A stretch of 64,000 nt of DNA from Euclidia mi (Eukaryota; Arthropoda; Insecta; Lepidoptera; Erebidae), in contig OX123191.2 of assembly GCA_944739405.2 (NCBI GenBank), forward strand, positions 3,328,830 to 3,392,829, in the 5' to 3' direction. The notes under the pieces are model-generated. The model was not told where the DNA came from. It did not search any database and saw nothing but the letters and a program-made list of their open reading frames with translations. The position numbers and the translations under genes were made by a program. This document shows, piece after piece, positions 1 to 10,140 of this stretch (position 1 is the first letter of the stretch; each line of letters begins with the position of its first letter).

Positions 1-441
1 TTCTATGCCGTCAACCACACGGCAAACTACATAATATGACATAATATGCAGCTTTACGACTTTCCAGAAGCTCTTTTTTATTTCATAACTTATTTTGTAA
101 CTTTATTTTAACTTTTCTGATTGTCGTGTATAAAAATAAACATTTACACATTTTTATGTCAGCATTTTCGAATACCTTTATCGACCCATTAGTTTACAGT
201 TTAGCTTCAGCGCCGTATGTCCTAGAAACTCGCAAAACTTCGAGCCCGAACATAAAACAAAACTGCTTGAGAGGTGTCAAGGGACACCCGGATGGAACGA
301 AGTTCCTTTCGATTAATTAGTGAAGGAATTGTAATATATATATTTTTTAAGTTATAATAATATATTTTTTATTATTAACAAATATAATTTAATATAAACT
401 TAATCAGTTGGCTCAATTTAAGTAATATTTGTTAATTTTAC

Positions 442-605
442 AAAAAATGTCCCGTTCGCCATCTTGGATCCCCAAAGAAATGTCATTTACTTTATCAGAA
501 TGCATGATAGCCCCGAAAATGATATCCATATTAATTTTATTAAAAATGTCCCGTCCGCCATCTTGGATTCCCAAATAGATGTCATTTTCGTCATCAGAAA
601 GCATG
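442..605. repeat. Two direct copies of a 65-bp unit about 99 bp apart
   Basis: The segments 442-508 and 541-605 share most bases. Both contain ATGTCCCGT, CGCCATCTTGGAT, a gatGTCATTT-like block and a closing ATCAGAA.GCATGA. About 33 bp of AT-rich sequence separates them. A short minus-strand open frame spans both only because the repeat keeps the frame; I do not read it as a gene. Confidence 0.75.
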
Positions 606-628
606 AATATGATGCTTGCTTTCTATAA

Positions 629-651
629 GAGAGAGAGAGAGACAGACAGAG
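629..651. repeat. GA/GACA microsatellite
   Basis: A short run of GA followed by GACAGACAGA. Simple repeat with no further content seen. Confidence 0.85.
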
Positions 652-791
652 AAACATGCGCACGCCGCACGGCTTACAATAGCGTACTATAGCAAAAAGT
701 GTCGTTACAACATTTCGTCGTAATTTTTCCGTCTAGCCCCCTTTCGCAACGCGCGATAAGGAACTTCGTTACAAAAAACCCACGGCATCAA

Positions 792-1779
792 ACAACTATA
801 AATCGTTTGTCCCATCCATTAAACAGGGATTCGTCTAAAAAATAGCGAACACCGGTTCTTAAAAAGTGTAGAACAAGTTTGGAGAAATTAAACGGACAAC
901 GGAGGTCGGGTTTTGTCGAGCACACGTGAACAAGGGTAGGGTCGACCGTCGAAACCCAATTAATTCCATAGGCACCTCTGCCTACTTCAGCGAAGTTTCG
1001 GCTAGAGTTTTTACGTAGCCGGCAGCGTTGAAACGAAGCTAAACTCAATCTCTGCGATATATCGCTCTAATGACTCAAGCATTTTAGGGTTGAGGGTACC
1101 CTAACGTTCAGCACATTTTTGAGGTGAGGCTATTTTCGGGGGAGTGTTAATTTGTGTGGGTAGGTGGTTTGTCTATTTTTGTAAGTACAAGTGCTGTTTA
1201 AAACGTTTCTGTTTAAATAAAAAGTTACTCTTTTTATAGGTCTCAATTTATAGTATTTTTAGAAGACATCTTCTCGAAAAGTAGCTAAAAGCTTTAGGAA
1301 TCAGTAAAAAGTCTGTTAGGTAATATAATTAATTTCTTAATTTCTTATTCATAATTATTATGATACCTATTATTCTTGAGAGCTGTCATGACAATTATTC
1401 CAAACTATATACAGCATCTACCCACCACAGACGAAGCCAATATAATTCAAGTTCGTGACTCTAGATATTCTGTTCAAGTAGGTACTACGATAATTATGTA
1501 TGTGCTAATCTATAATTCTATGGAATGAATTAAATTACCTACCTAGAGTTAAATTCATATTGTAATTTTTGAGACCTTGAAATCCTTATATATTTTCTGC
1601 CAGTAACGTCATTAACTCATGGATGTGTATTAAATTATATTTGCGTCAGTAATACGATCATATTTACACTGTGTGTGTATTATTTGTAAGAAGTTATTTC
1701 TACTCACATATAAAATTTGTATGCCCAAACGGCAAAACATAGTGAAACTCTCAGCATTTAAGATCATACTTGTATCTGT
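792..1779. other. No gene recognised; repeat-like AT-rich sequence
   Basis: Only short open frames occur. A GC-richer patch at 890-1040 is open on the minus strand for 86 codons but matches no family I know. Nothing else is supported here. Confidence 0.5.
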
Positions 1780-1816
1780 GTTTTACAAATAAATAAATTC
1801 TTATTCTTATTCTTAC
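1740..1816 (+). mobile_element. 3' end of a LINE with a TTATTC tail
   Basis: The sequence ends in ACAAATAAATAAA followed by about three copies of TTATTC/TTCTTA (1796-1815). A polyadenylation-like AATAAA directly before a short tandem tail is the usual 3' end of CR1 and Jockey type LINEs in Lepidoptera. The coding part is not recognisable upstream, so the copy is strongly 5'-truncated. Confidence 0.5.
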
Positions 1817-1994
1817 ACCTATGGATTCTTTATATTACATGTAAAGATAAATTTGAATTTAGCATATTAATGTTAGAAACACCACAAAATCTTACTCAAG
1901 AATACATTTAAATTTTCTCAACTTGTGCAATCTATTTATGTAACGGTTCTATGTCGCTTAATTATTTGAAAATATAGGTAAATACCGTAGCGTA

Positions 1995-2195
1995 GTGTTT
2001 TAAGCGGCCGCCTCGCCGCTCGACACTGCGCCGAGTGTTTTGTGTTCGATTCCCTCACGACACAACACTTTGTGTGATCCATAAATTCTTGTTTCGAGTC
2101 TGGGTGTTCATTGTGTCCGTTGGTTGTATGTTTGTAAAGTCCCCAAAGATAAAGATTTATTCCTAGTGCAGGAGTCGTCTTAAAAAAAAAGAAAA
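1995..2195 (+). mobile_element. Bm1-type SINE
   Basis: A tRNA-derived head carries the internal pol III B box GTGTTCGATTCCC at 2040-2053. The typical Bm1 body follows: a TTTGTGTGATCC-like block, CGAGTCTGGGTGTTC, TATGTTTGTAAAG and CCTAGTG. An A-rich tail occupies 2180-2195. Other copies lie at 5.6, 15.0, 16.1, 23.3, 24.1 and 44.7 kb. Transcription would be by RNA polymerase III, and mobilisation depends on a partner LINE. Confidence 0.75.
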
Positions 2196-2419
2196 TGGTT
2201 AGTACCAAACTTGGTCATGAGATGACTGTCATCTCCTATATATCCTTACTATCTTTTATGTAAATTGTCATCCGAAGCGGATCTACCGTTTTTTAGTACG
2301 ATCGTTAAGAAACACAATCTTTTACAACTATTATAATAGTACTATACCTTAGTTATGCTACGTTTATTTACATAAAAGTGTGTTTATAATATTTACAGTA
2401 AATATAAACAAGTGATATA

Positions 2420-2673
2420 TAAGGTGTAACAGTTGCAGCACCTTACAAAATGTAAATTATGTGTATTATGCAAAACCTGGCAATGAAAAAAAGTGACCGT
2501 GAGTTTTATTGCCCGTTCTTTCTCATGGTTCTACGCCCTTGCTTTGCAAACGTGGCAGTAAATGTAGAGTCTTAAGTTCTAATTAATTATTTTATACATT
2601 TATTATTTTAACGTTCATAAGCGTCACATTGTGACCCAAATGAATAAAGGATTTTGACTTTGACTTTGACTTT
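2420..2673 (+). mobile_element. 3' end of a CR1/Zenon-like LINE, TTTGAC tail
   Basis: This is homologous to the 3' UTR of the long CR1-like element at 32.2 kb. It shares GTAACAGTTGCAGC, a ccgttCTTTCTC block, AACGTTCATAAGCG and TCACATTGTGACC, then AATAAA and a tail of (TTTGAC)n at 2652-2673. Only the 3' UTR remains, so the copy is 5'-truncated and non-coding. The hexamer tail differs from the pentamer tail of the 32-kb element. Confidence 0.75.
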
Positions 2674-4186
2674 ACATGTTTCCATTATGTTTACAAAATA
2701 AACATGACAGACGTGCAAAATTTTTAAATAAAATAGGTACCTACCTTAGTTGAGTATTTGCATGTGAAAGCTATAATTATGTTCTTACATAATGTTATAA
2801 TTTTTTCGTACTGTATAGTTTATGTATGCGCTAAATAGTAATTAATAACTAGGGTTTCTATTTACTATTATGCAATATTTTCTTATTCGTACTGTGATTT
2901 TTAGGATTAAACTAACCTTGGCTCTCAATGGAATATACAATTACTCATAACTTTTTTTATTTGCGGACATAATAGATTTATATATCCATGTAGATATGTT
3001 TCCTATAGCATTGGTGTGACAATGTCTTATAGGTACCGAGTAGTGAACAGCTACATAATTATATGCCACTTCTAGCTAGACCATATCCTAGGACAACTCA
3101 CACACGGTCATCTGATCCCAAACTATAAACCACAACAAGGGTTTCCCATCGCGTATAAAAAATATTATAAATTTTTATCCCGCTGCATTTTAGAGATGAT
3201 ATTTAGCTGTTCAGTTGCGATGTGTTTACATTTGTATACATAAATAATCGCAACTATTAGTACGTTTACAATAACGTTTTGAATATTATGTATGTACCAA
3301 CTAGAAAAAGGGGTATCTGAGGCACATTGACGATTGTACAAATATGTCAGTTCACAATGTTTACGGTAACCGGTCAAAAAAGTCAGATGTAGGATATTAA
3401 GCCGCTGCGTCGGTCTCGACTTGCATGAAGATGTGTGACAATCGTTGCTCAGAATCACTACCCTCAGATATCCTGATAATAATCGAAACTATGGATTATG
3501 GAGAAAATAATTTGCCACGGTGTTAAAGTCATAAAAGGAAGCGTACCCTAATCTTCAAAGTCTTGGATGCATATCGGATAACACTAGGAAAATGATAATA
3601 GTCTAATAAGCACAAATAACCTATGCCCTATGTTTGATATAATTAAAATTTTTATAAATATATTGTATTATGTAAATATCTTGGTTGCGTGAAGCTTGAA
3701 ATAAACTGGCCCGTATATAATTTTCTTCTAAACAATTATTTAGAATAAATAAATCTGAAACCAAACAATGCGAAGGTTTTAATACGTTTTCTTTTTGTGT
3801 TATGACACATGTTATACAAAAAACGTCCAAAAGTTGCCCCGTAAACCGGAACACAGAAAAAAAGAGCAAGGAATTCAACAAAATAATCTCTGTGCAAATA
3901 CCAGCAAGCATATTTCGTTGTCAACAAAATTTTTTTCAGTCTCTTAAAATTCTTTTGTTCTTACAACATATGGCATAATTAAAATTGGAACCCGTCGACT
4001 GCACTAAGAAAAAAGACCCAACTGAGTCTTGTAATATTTTAATTCTAACCCCAAATTGCTCGGCCGGTTCGACCTAATTGCCCCGTGTAATTTCACAGCT
4101 TTATAAGGGTTAATTTAATTTATCCAACAATACACTCTGCGCGTGATCGCAATGAAATTTATAAAAATTTTAAGTTGTTATGTTTC
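2674..4186. other. No gene recognised; old repeat debris
   Basis: A block at 3085-3125 (ACAACTCACACACGG followed by CATCTGATCCCAAAC) is a sequence I associate with lepidopteran interspersed repeats. Minus-strand open frames at 3165-3458 and 3621-3911 have no recognisable domain and AT-driven composition, and I do not call them genes. Confidence 0.5.
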
Positions 4187-4425
4187 AGGGTGCATGGGGT
4201 TCCCACCAAGAACTTAGGGTCCCAAGCCAACCTCATCTGCAAGTGGTGCACCTGCCGATCAACGAACGAGGCTCTGGCAAACAAAATATCCCGATAAGCG
4301 GCAATAGGCTCGCCACCTATTACGTGGGATCAAAATACTGGCGAAAAGTGGGCGTTTGATATGCCTTTACCTTCCCCTTCGGGGAAACAGGCGTGAGTTT
4401 ATGTATGTATATATGTATGTTTCAT
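4187..4425 (+). mobile_element. Retroposon S-D, plus-strand copy
   Basis: The unit starts near AGGGTGCATGGGGTTC, continues through AAGTGGTGCACCTGCC and GAGGCTCTGGC, then enters the shared SINE/LINE 3' module (CAATAGGCTCGCC, CCTATTACGTGGGA, TTCGGGGAAACAGGCGTGAG) and ends in a TATG-rich tail (4405-4422). A second copy in the opposite orientation lies at 30451-30690. The 5' half matches no tRNA-like head that I can see, so it may be the 3' UTR of a LINE or a separate SINE. Confidence 0.65.
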
Positions 4426-4965
4426 GAGTTCACGATGATGTTTGCTTGCGATTTTAATCACTGACTATGTTCTGTTTCATAGAGCTTGTGTGATGAATTT
4501 TTAAGATAGATTCTTAGAAATTTATCACAAGCTCTGAGTCTCAATATTAACATTCCCAAAACTGTATCAGTTGATTAAACACTTCTTGCTCTATCCAGCT
4601 TATTCGGGGATTTAATGTTTGTCTTACAGCTGTTATCTACAGTTTCTCTGTATGAGATTAGATTTTATTCAATGAAATTGATCCATAGTTGGAACGTTTT
4701 GACAAATATGTATTATTTTTTAAAGTTTTAATCATTAAATATATATTGTGGCAAGTTTTGAGGTATAGGTTCTAAAATGGTGACCATACAACAGAGCTAG
4801 GCCCCCGAAAAGGTGAACCAATGATCTTGTTGGGATCACTGGAAGAGACTTGAAGTTTCTAAGTTCAGCAATGGACATCTTTTGGCTGAAATGTTGATTA
4901 TAGTATTGACTACAATATTGTTCACATGTGTAACAAAAGTCATAAACATACACGAGCCTTACACC
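4426..4965. other. No feature seen
   Basis: AT-rich sequence with a short minus-strand open frame (4735-4953) that resembles no known family. Confidence 0.5.
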
Positions 4966-5142
4966 TTAAGCTCAGTCTCACACACGGTTAAACTCGTTAG
5001 TTTTACTCGATAACGAGTAAAATTCAACGCACGACTGCAAAACTCACACTTCGATGACATCCAATAAACTGTAATTTTACTGTAAGCGAGCCTTCGAGTT
5101 TGACTCGATTGAGTAAAACTTTATGTGAGTACGGAGCTTTAG
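4966..5142. mobile_element. MITE, copy 1 (GCTC..ACTCACA ends)
   Basis: The ends are imperfect inverted repeats. The left reads TTAAGCTCAGTCTCACAC and the right, reverse complemented, reads TAAAGCTCCGTACTCACA. The body has repeated TTTTACTCGA-type blocks. The same family recurs at 7773-7966 in the opposite orientation. No coding capacity is present, so a related transposase would be needed in trans. Confidence 0.6.
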
Positions 5143-5510
5143 AAGAAAGAATCTCCGGTCGGCAGTAATACCAATAAATTGCTAACGACCCTCATTATAT
5201 TGAGACCTAATATTAGTCAGCTCTATCTCAGGAAGCTGGTATTTGACCGCAATTCGTGTCGGGAACATTAAGTACATTCTAATAAATGTGGTTGTCATAT
5301 ATTAAGACATATGACTTGTATCCTATTGGGTTTTATCGTTAAATTTATAGAATTCTAGCCTTTGCTTGCGGTTTTACCCTCATGGTATCTGATAAAAGTG
5401 TTTGTTAAGACAGATACTACAATTTTGTGTACCAAATCCAAATACGTGTAGTTTGGGGTTTCAGAGTAACAAAATATACGCCTTTTATAAATGTTATATA
5501 CATGTACTGT

Positions 5511-5572
5511 AGGTGTAAAATTAAACCTCTGCCTACCCCTTCGAGGATACAGGCGTGAAATTATAAAAAAAT
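5511..5572 (+). mobile_element. 3' tail of SINE family A
   Basis: Only the last 60 bases of the family remain: CTCTGCCTACCCCTTCG, GGATACAGGCGTGA and an A-rich end. The head and body are missing. Confidence 0.7.
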
Positions 5573-5601
5573 ATAAATGTTATCCATTTTTTGCTTTTCT
5601 T

Positions 5602-5755
5602 TTTTTAAGACAACTCCCGCACTATTAGGGACTTTACAAACATACAATTAACGGACACAATGAACACCCAGACTCGAAACAACAATTTATGAATCACACA
5701 AAGTGTTGTCTCGCGTGGGGATCGAACCCACTACACCAACCGTGCATACATTGAT
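5602..5755 (-). mobile_element. Bm1-type SINE, minus strand
   Basis: Read on the minus strand, it has the B box GGTTCGATCCCC (5718-5732 region), the ACACTTTGTGTGATTC block, the CGAGTCTGGGTGTTC block, TATGTTTGTAAAGTC and an A tail at the low-coordinate end. The head is partly degraded. Confidence 0.75.
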
Positions 5756-6062
5756 TAAACTTTGAAACCTAATCGTCATAAAAAGTAATAACATAATTAT
5801 GTTATTAAGCAAAGGTTATTTATTTATTGCTTTGTTCTACACTAAACTATTGGAATATCTCTTTATTATGCATTTAATATAATGCTTACGCGATCTTTCA
5901 AAGTTCCAGCTCCAACTTACAGTTTTGCTTACACTGTAATAAACGATGTTGTAAGTGATATGTAATTACAAAATTGTTCATCGATCGTAGCGTCTATAGC
6001 GCGTTTAGGCCTGTCGCATACTTAAGACTTAATGTACAAGATATTTTGTCGGAATATTTTTT

Positions 6063-6091
6063 TGTTTAATTATTTATTTATTTATTTAAAG
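6063..6091. repeat. TTTA microsatellite
   Basis: Tandem ATTTA/TTTA copies followed by AAAGACACATGACAG. This may mark the tail of an old retroposon. Confidence 0.6.
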
Positions 6092-6369
6092 ACACATGAC
6101 AGAAATTAGTACATGTTGCGGCAAACATATATATGCAATGGAATTAAAAACTAAACTAGATTGCCGAGATTCGATCTGCTTGTCAAAAGTATTTAGTAAT
6201 ATTATATATAGTAAGTAGTCAACGATCAACAATTATATTTTTATACATTGTAAGTGCCTGAATTCAATAAAAGTACTTCTGAACTTTTTGCACATGAATT
6301 TATGTCTTGATATTTCGGTTAAAATCAAATTATTATTTTTTCTTTTTTTTCATATTAGTATTTCACATT

Positions 6370-6493
6370 GAACTCAAGCTGATTTCGGAGTCGTCGTGAT
6401 TTGAAGTTGGGTCAGGTAGTTACCTGAACCAACTTATTCAAAAAGCAGACAGTTTTCTCCAAATCACGACGACTCGGAAATCAGTTTGAGTTC
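6370..6493. repeat. Foldback element with 34-bp inverted arms
   Basis: Arm 6370-6403 and arm 6460-6493 are reverse complements apart from a few bases (shared core AAATCACGACGACTC). The 56-bp interior holds a second palindrome, GGTCAGGTAGTTACCTGAAC. A transcript could form a cruciform or a double hairpin. No coding content. Confidence 0.85.
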
Positions 6494-6496
6494 AAG

Positions 6497-6605
6497 TACG
6501 GTCCCCAAGGAAAATACATGCCAAATTTCAGCTTCATACGCCTAATAGTTTCGGGTGTGCTTTGTTTGTTTGTCAGTCAGTAACGTAATAATTTTATACA
6601 GAAAA
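6497..6605 (-). mobile_element. Helitron-like family H-A fragment
   Basis: Shares GGTCCCCAAGGAA, CATGCCAAATTTCAGCTTC, CCAATAGTTTCGG-like and GTCAGTCAGTAACG blocks with the complete copies at 40538-40746 and 52363-52569. The CTAG end has been lost. It directly abuts the foldback. Confidence 0.65.
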
Positions 6606-6609
6606 AAAA

Positions 6610-7565
6610 AAGATAATAGTATTTCGACCCATACTCTATTTTTGGAAACGATTACTCGAATATGCAACACGCCTAATATTCCTTGCGTCCGTAGCACCTC
6701 GTAGCAATGAGCTACGGCGTAGCGACTACGATCGGGTTCATTTAAAACTTAGTGTGCTTTAGTTAACTATTTGTTAAGTTAGATTATTTATTGTATAAGT
6801 TTTACATTCAATTCCTAAAATAAGTTCGACCAAGTATAACGGAGTAAGCTTTGGAACAAGGCTGGTTCCAACTTTATCAAGCGAAATACAGAGAGAAATA
6901 CATTATTAAATGTTTGACTATTTTGGGTTCATTCCTAAATTCAAGTGTTTTGTTGGTGATCAGAAGATAATCTTTACAATGTATTAAGTAAGTACATAAA
7001 ACATGATGCTTCAAGTTTGTGTAGATGACATTGATAGATATATTAACGATTTTTAGATATTAGTTTTGAGATTTATATTAAACTTATAATAATATATTAG
7101 GAATATTCTATAGTTTAGACAGGTACCACTGTATTTTATACCATTGTAACTTTATAACCACAATATCGACATGTGCAAAAACCAGAAATGGTTAGTCTGA
7201 ATGCTCATTAGCTACGCTTCTATAAATCCGATATGAAAAATGTGCTTAACTTCGATAACAGACTTGGCCTTGAATGACAACTCATTTATCAAGTGGCATC
7301 CCTTTACCAACGACTTACTCTTAATCATAAACAGATCAGAATGGCGTTAAAAATGAAAAAAGTACAAAATATCCCGAAGATATGACGCACATCCAACATT
7401 ATTTAAAAAATGTTAGTTCTATCTAATTATTATCATATTTTTAAGCATTGTATTCAATTTGCTTAAGATTATCAAAAGTTGAAAAACGAGAGCGATATTT
7501 TTTTATTATAATCCACACAATACCCAATAGAAAAATCGGATCTTCTATTATAAAGAGGTACCTAA
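6610..7565. other. No feature seen
   Basis: AT-rich single-copy-like sequence with no open frame worth naming and no recognised repeat. Confidence 0.45.
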
Positions 7566-7772
7566 AGGTGATGATACACTTAAGCATTCACCGGTAGTGA
7601 GATTTTGCGAATGTTACGAAACAGAATAGCGAACGGGAGTGTTTTGGCGAGCATTCGGGCGAACATTATAGCGACAGTAAATTTGCTTCGAGCTTTTTAC
7701 TGACAAGAGCAATGTTCGGCTCTGTTCGTTGTTGTGTTCGGCAAAATAAAACCGGTGAATGCTCGTTGATCT
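7566..7772. mobile_element. MITE with GCATTCACCGGT inverted ends
   Basis: The left end contains AAGCATTCACCGGT, and the right end contains its reverse complement ACCGGTGAATGCTCGTT. The interior is rich in GAACATT/GCGAACG motifs. It is non-coding and abuts the next MITE without a gap. Confidence 0.6.
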
Positions 7773-7966
7773 GTAAAGCTCCGTACTCACATACAGTTTT
7801 ACTCGATCGAGCCAGACTCAAAGGCTCACTTAGATTAAAATTACAGTGTATTTGATGTCATCGAGCTGTGAGTTTTGCAGTCCACACATTGATTTTTACT
7901 CGTTTTCGACTAAAACTATCGAGTAAAACCGTGATTTACCGTGTGTGCTGCTAACTCCGTTTTAAC
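7773..7966. mobile_element. MITE, copy 2 of the 4.97-kb family
   Basis: Runs from AAAGCTCCGTACTCACAT through TTTTACTCGATCGAG, GATGTCATCGA and GAGTAAAACCGTG to a diverged right end. Orientation is opposite to the copy at 4966-5142. Confidence 0.6.
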
Positions 7967-8257
7967 CGCCATTTTGTATGGAGCTATCAATGACAGCGTG
8001 TTTGCTCGTACAATATAATTAGTTATCCAGTCTTATTAATGCAAACGGAAGGTTGAGGATTAAAATATTGCTAAGGTACGTGTTTTTATTATTATTTACT
8101 TATTATTTTACACATGTTTATTAAAAAAATTAGAAATATTAACATAAAGTTAACCTACAATATAGTGACAGGAGTTAGCAGTTTTTTTCATTTAGGAAAT
8201 CACGGAAATAATTGACTTAGCAGCTATTTTGTGTTGTAATTAATTTAAATCTTGCAT

Positions 8258-9826
8258 AACATACATACATACATAGACTCACGCCTGTTCCCCGGAGGGG
8301 TAGGCAGAGACTACGGAAACGCCATTTGCAACGATCCTAACATACCTCACTTGCTTCACTCACTCCCATCAAGTTTCTCATGCAGGCTCTTCTGTTAAGG
8401 GTATTTCTGACTTATCCTTTTTTCAGGATGTCTCCAATCTGGTCAGAGAACGTCCGCCTAGGTCTTCCCCTTTGTCCTGTCCCATTCACACTTGCCTTAT
8501 ATATCTTCTTTGTCAGTCTATCGTCATCCATCCTCTGCATGTGCCCAAACTATCTTAATATGCCTTTCTCGATGCTTGTCACTACATCTTCTTTTAACCC
8601 ACTCCACTCTCGTATCACACAATTCTTTACTCTGTCGACCAAAGACACACCACACATACTTCTCAATGCTCTAATTTCTACGGCATTTATTCTACTTACA
8701 AGTATCTTCTGCCATACTCAACTTTCACTACCATTCATAAGGGTAGCACTAACACCCCTCTATGCACAGCCAAACGTGCCTTTTTGGACACGTTTTGGCT
8801 GTTCATAAACGCCTTCAGAGTTCCATTCACGCTATATTACCTGCATTAACTCTTCTTTCAATATCTTTTTCATTCTTACCATCTCTTGTAAACAACGTAC
8901 CTAAGTAAACAAACTCATTCACTTATTCCACTCGCTGTCCATCGATCAAAACATTACAAGCCGTAACGCATTCCTCCTTTTCAAAAACCATAACTTTCGT
9001 TTAATTACATTCACTTTCATTCCTTTCCTCACTAACGCACAATGCATGATTGTTACCATCTCCTGCAACTCCGCCGCTAAAGATGCAAGTATTACCTGAG
9101 CATATAGGAGACATTTGACGAGTAACCCATTCATCCTTAATCTGCAGTCACTATGTTTTAAATCTTGCAAACAATTGTCCATGAAGAGGTTAAACAGCCA
9201 CGGCGACGCTACACATCCCTGTCTAACACCTGTCTCGATGGTAAACCAGTCAGTGACACAAGCTCTAGAATCCTCATAAAGGCATTTCAGAGCTCGAATG
9301 AGGCTGCTGTCCACCCCATTCATTGACAGCACCGACCACATTTCATTCCTCACCACTTTATCGTAAGCCTTTTCCAAATCCACGAATGCGCAATAGACCT
9401 TTTGACCTTCGGCCAAAAACTTTTCGGCTATGCTTCGCAAGGAAAAGACCTGATCCGTACATCCCATACCCTTTCGTAATCCCACTTGTACATCCCATAT
9501 TTTTTGTCGGTTACTTTCATAACTCTTTCAATCAGTACCTTTGCATACAATTTGCCAACAATGCTGAGAAGGCCTCTATAGTTTTTGCAGTCTTGTTGCA
9601 AGCCTTTTCCTTTATACAGAGGCACAACTACAGCTGAGGCCCAGTCATTAGGTACTCGGCCGGTGCTCCAGTACAAGTCATATAACCGCTGCAACTGGCC
9701 AACTATGATGCCCTGTCCAGCCTTCAGCATTTCGACTGTAATCCTATCATATCCTGCAGCCTTACCTACTTTCATACTTCCCAGTGCCTTCAGTGAAAGA
9801 ACAGGATTTTGATTAATACATACATA
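8258..9826 (-). pseudogene. LINE-A copy 1: broken ORF2 (reverse transcriptase and C-terminus), 5'-truncated
   Basis: Non-LTR retrotransposon ORF2 remnant on the minus strand. The RT N-part lies at 9829-9428 (KVGKAAGYDRITVEML, VVVPLYKGKG, NYRGLLSIVGKLYAKVL). After a frameshift the core follows at 9485-8946 (RKGMGCTDQVF, FVDLEKAYDKV, TGVRQGCVASPWLF). The C-terminal part, near 8810-8290, has several stops and frameshifts but is readable as RLTKKIYKASVNG, RGRPRRTFSDQIGDI and an end like AYPSGK. The catalytic YADD box is reduced to YAQV near 9094-9108, an apparent in-frame loss of both aspartates. The element ends in the module shared with the SINEs and a (TATG)n tail at 8258-8278. Clade uncertain (RTE-like is my best guess). 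No function is expected. Confidence 0.85.
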
Positions 9827-10140
9827 CATAGACTCACGCCTGTTTCCCGGAGGGGTACGCAGAGACTATGGAACGCCATTTGCAACGATCCTGACATACC
9901 TCTCTCGCTTCACTCACTCCCATCAAGTTTCTCATGCATGCTCTTCTGTTAAGGGTACTTCTGACTTACATTGTCCTTTTTTCAAGATGTCTCCAATCTG
10001 GTCAGAGAACGTCCGCCTAGGTCTTCCCCTTTGTCCTATCCCATTCACACTTGCCTTATATATCTTCTTTGTCAGTCTATCGTCATCCATCCTCTCCATG
10101 TGCCCAAAGCATCTTAACATGCCTTTCTCAATGCTATTGA
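9827..10140 (-). pseudogene. LINE-A copy 2: 3' end only
   Basis: Near-identical to 8290-8600. It encodes the C-terminal LRCFGHMERMDDDRL, RLTKKIYKASVNG and RGRPRRTFSDQIGDIL stretches, then the shared 3' module and a (TATG)n tail. Copy 1 begins exactly where this tail stops, so copy 1 probably inserted into the tail of copy 2. The ORF is open for the last 60 codons but is only a fragment. Confidence 0.85.

Larger units (their letters stand above)
252..790. repeat. Inverted copies of a GAACGAAGTTCC motif around an AT-rich core
   Basis: The motif near 290-306 (AACGAAGTTCCTTTCG) recurs in the opposite orientation near 757-773 (AAGGAACTTCGTTA). This motif is frequent in lepidopteran interspersed repeats. 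The pair could be the ends of one mobile element, or two unrelated fragments. No target duplication was found. Confidence 0.3.

Noticed and set aside
8380..8808. 142-codon plus-strand frame
   Set aside because: It is antisense to the LINE-A ORF2 C-terminus.
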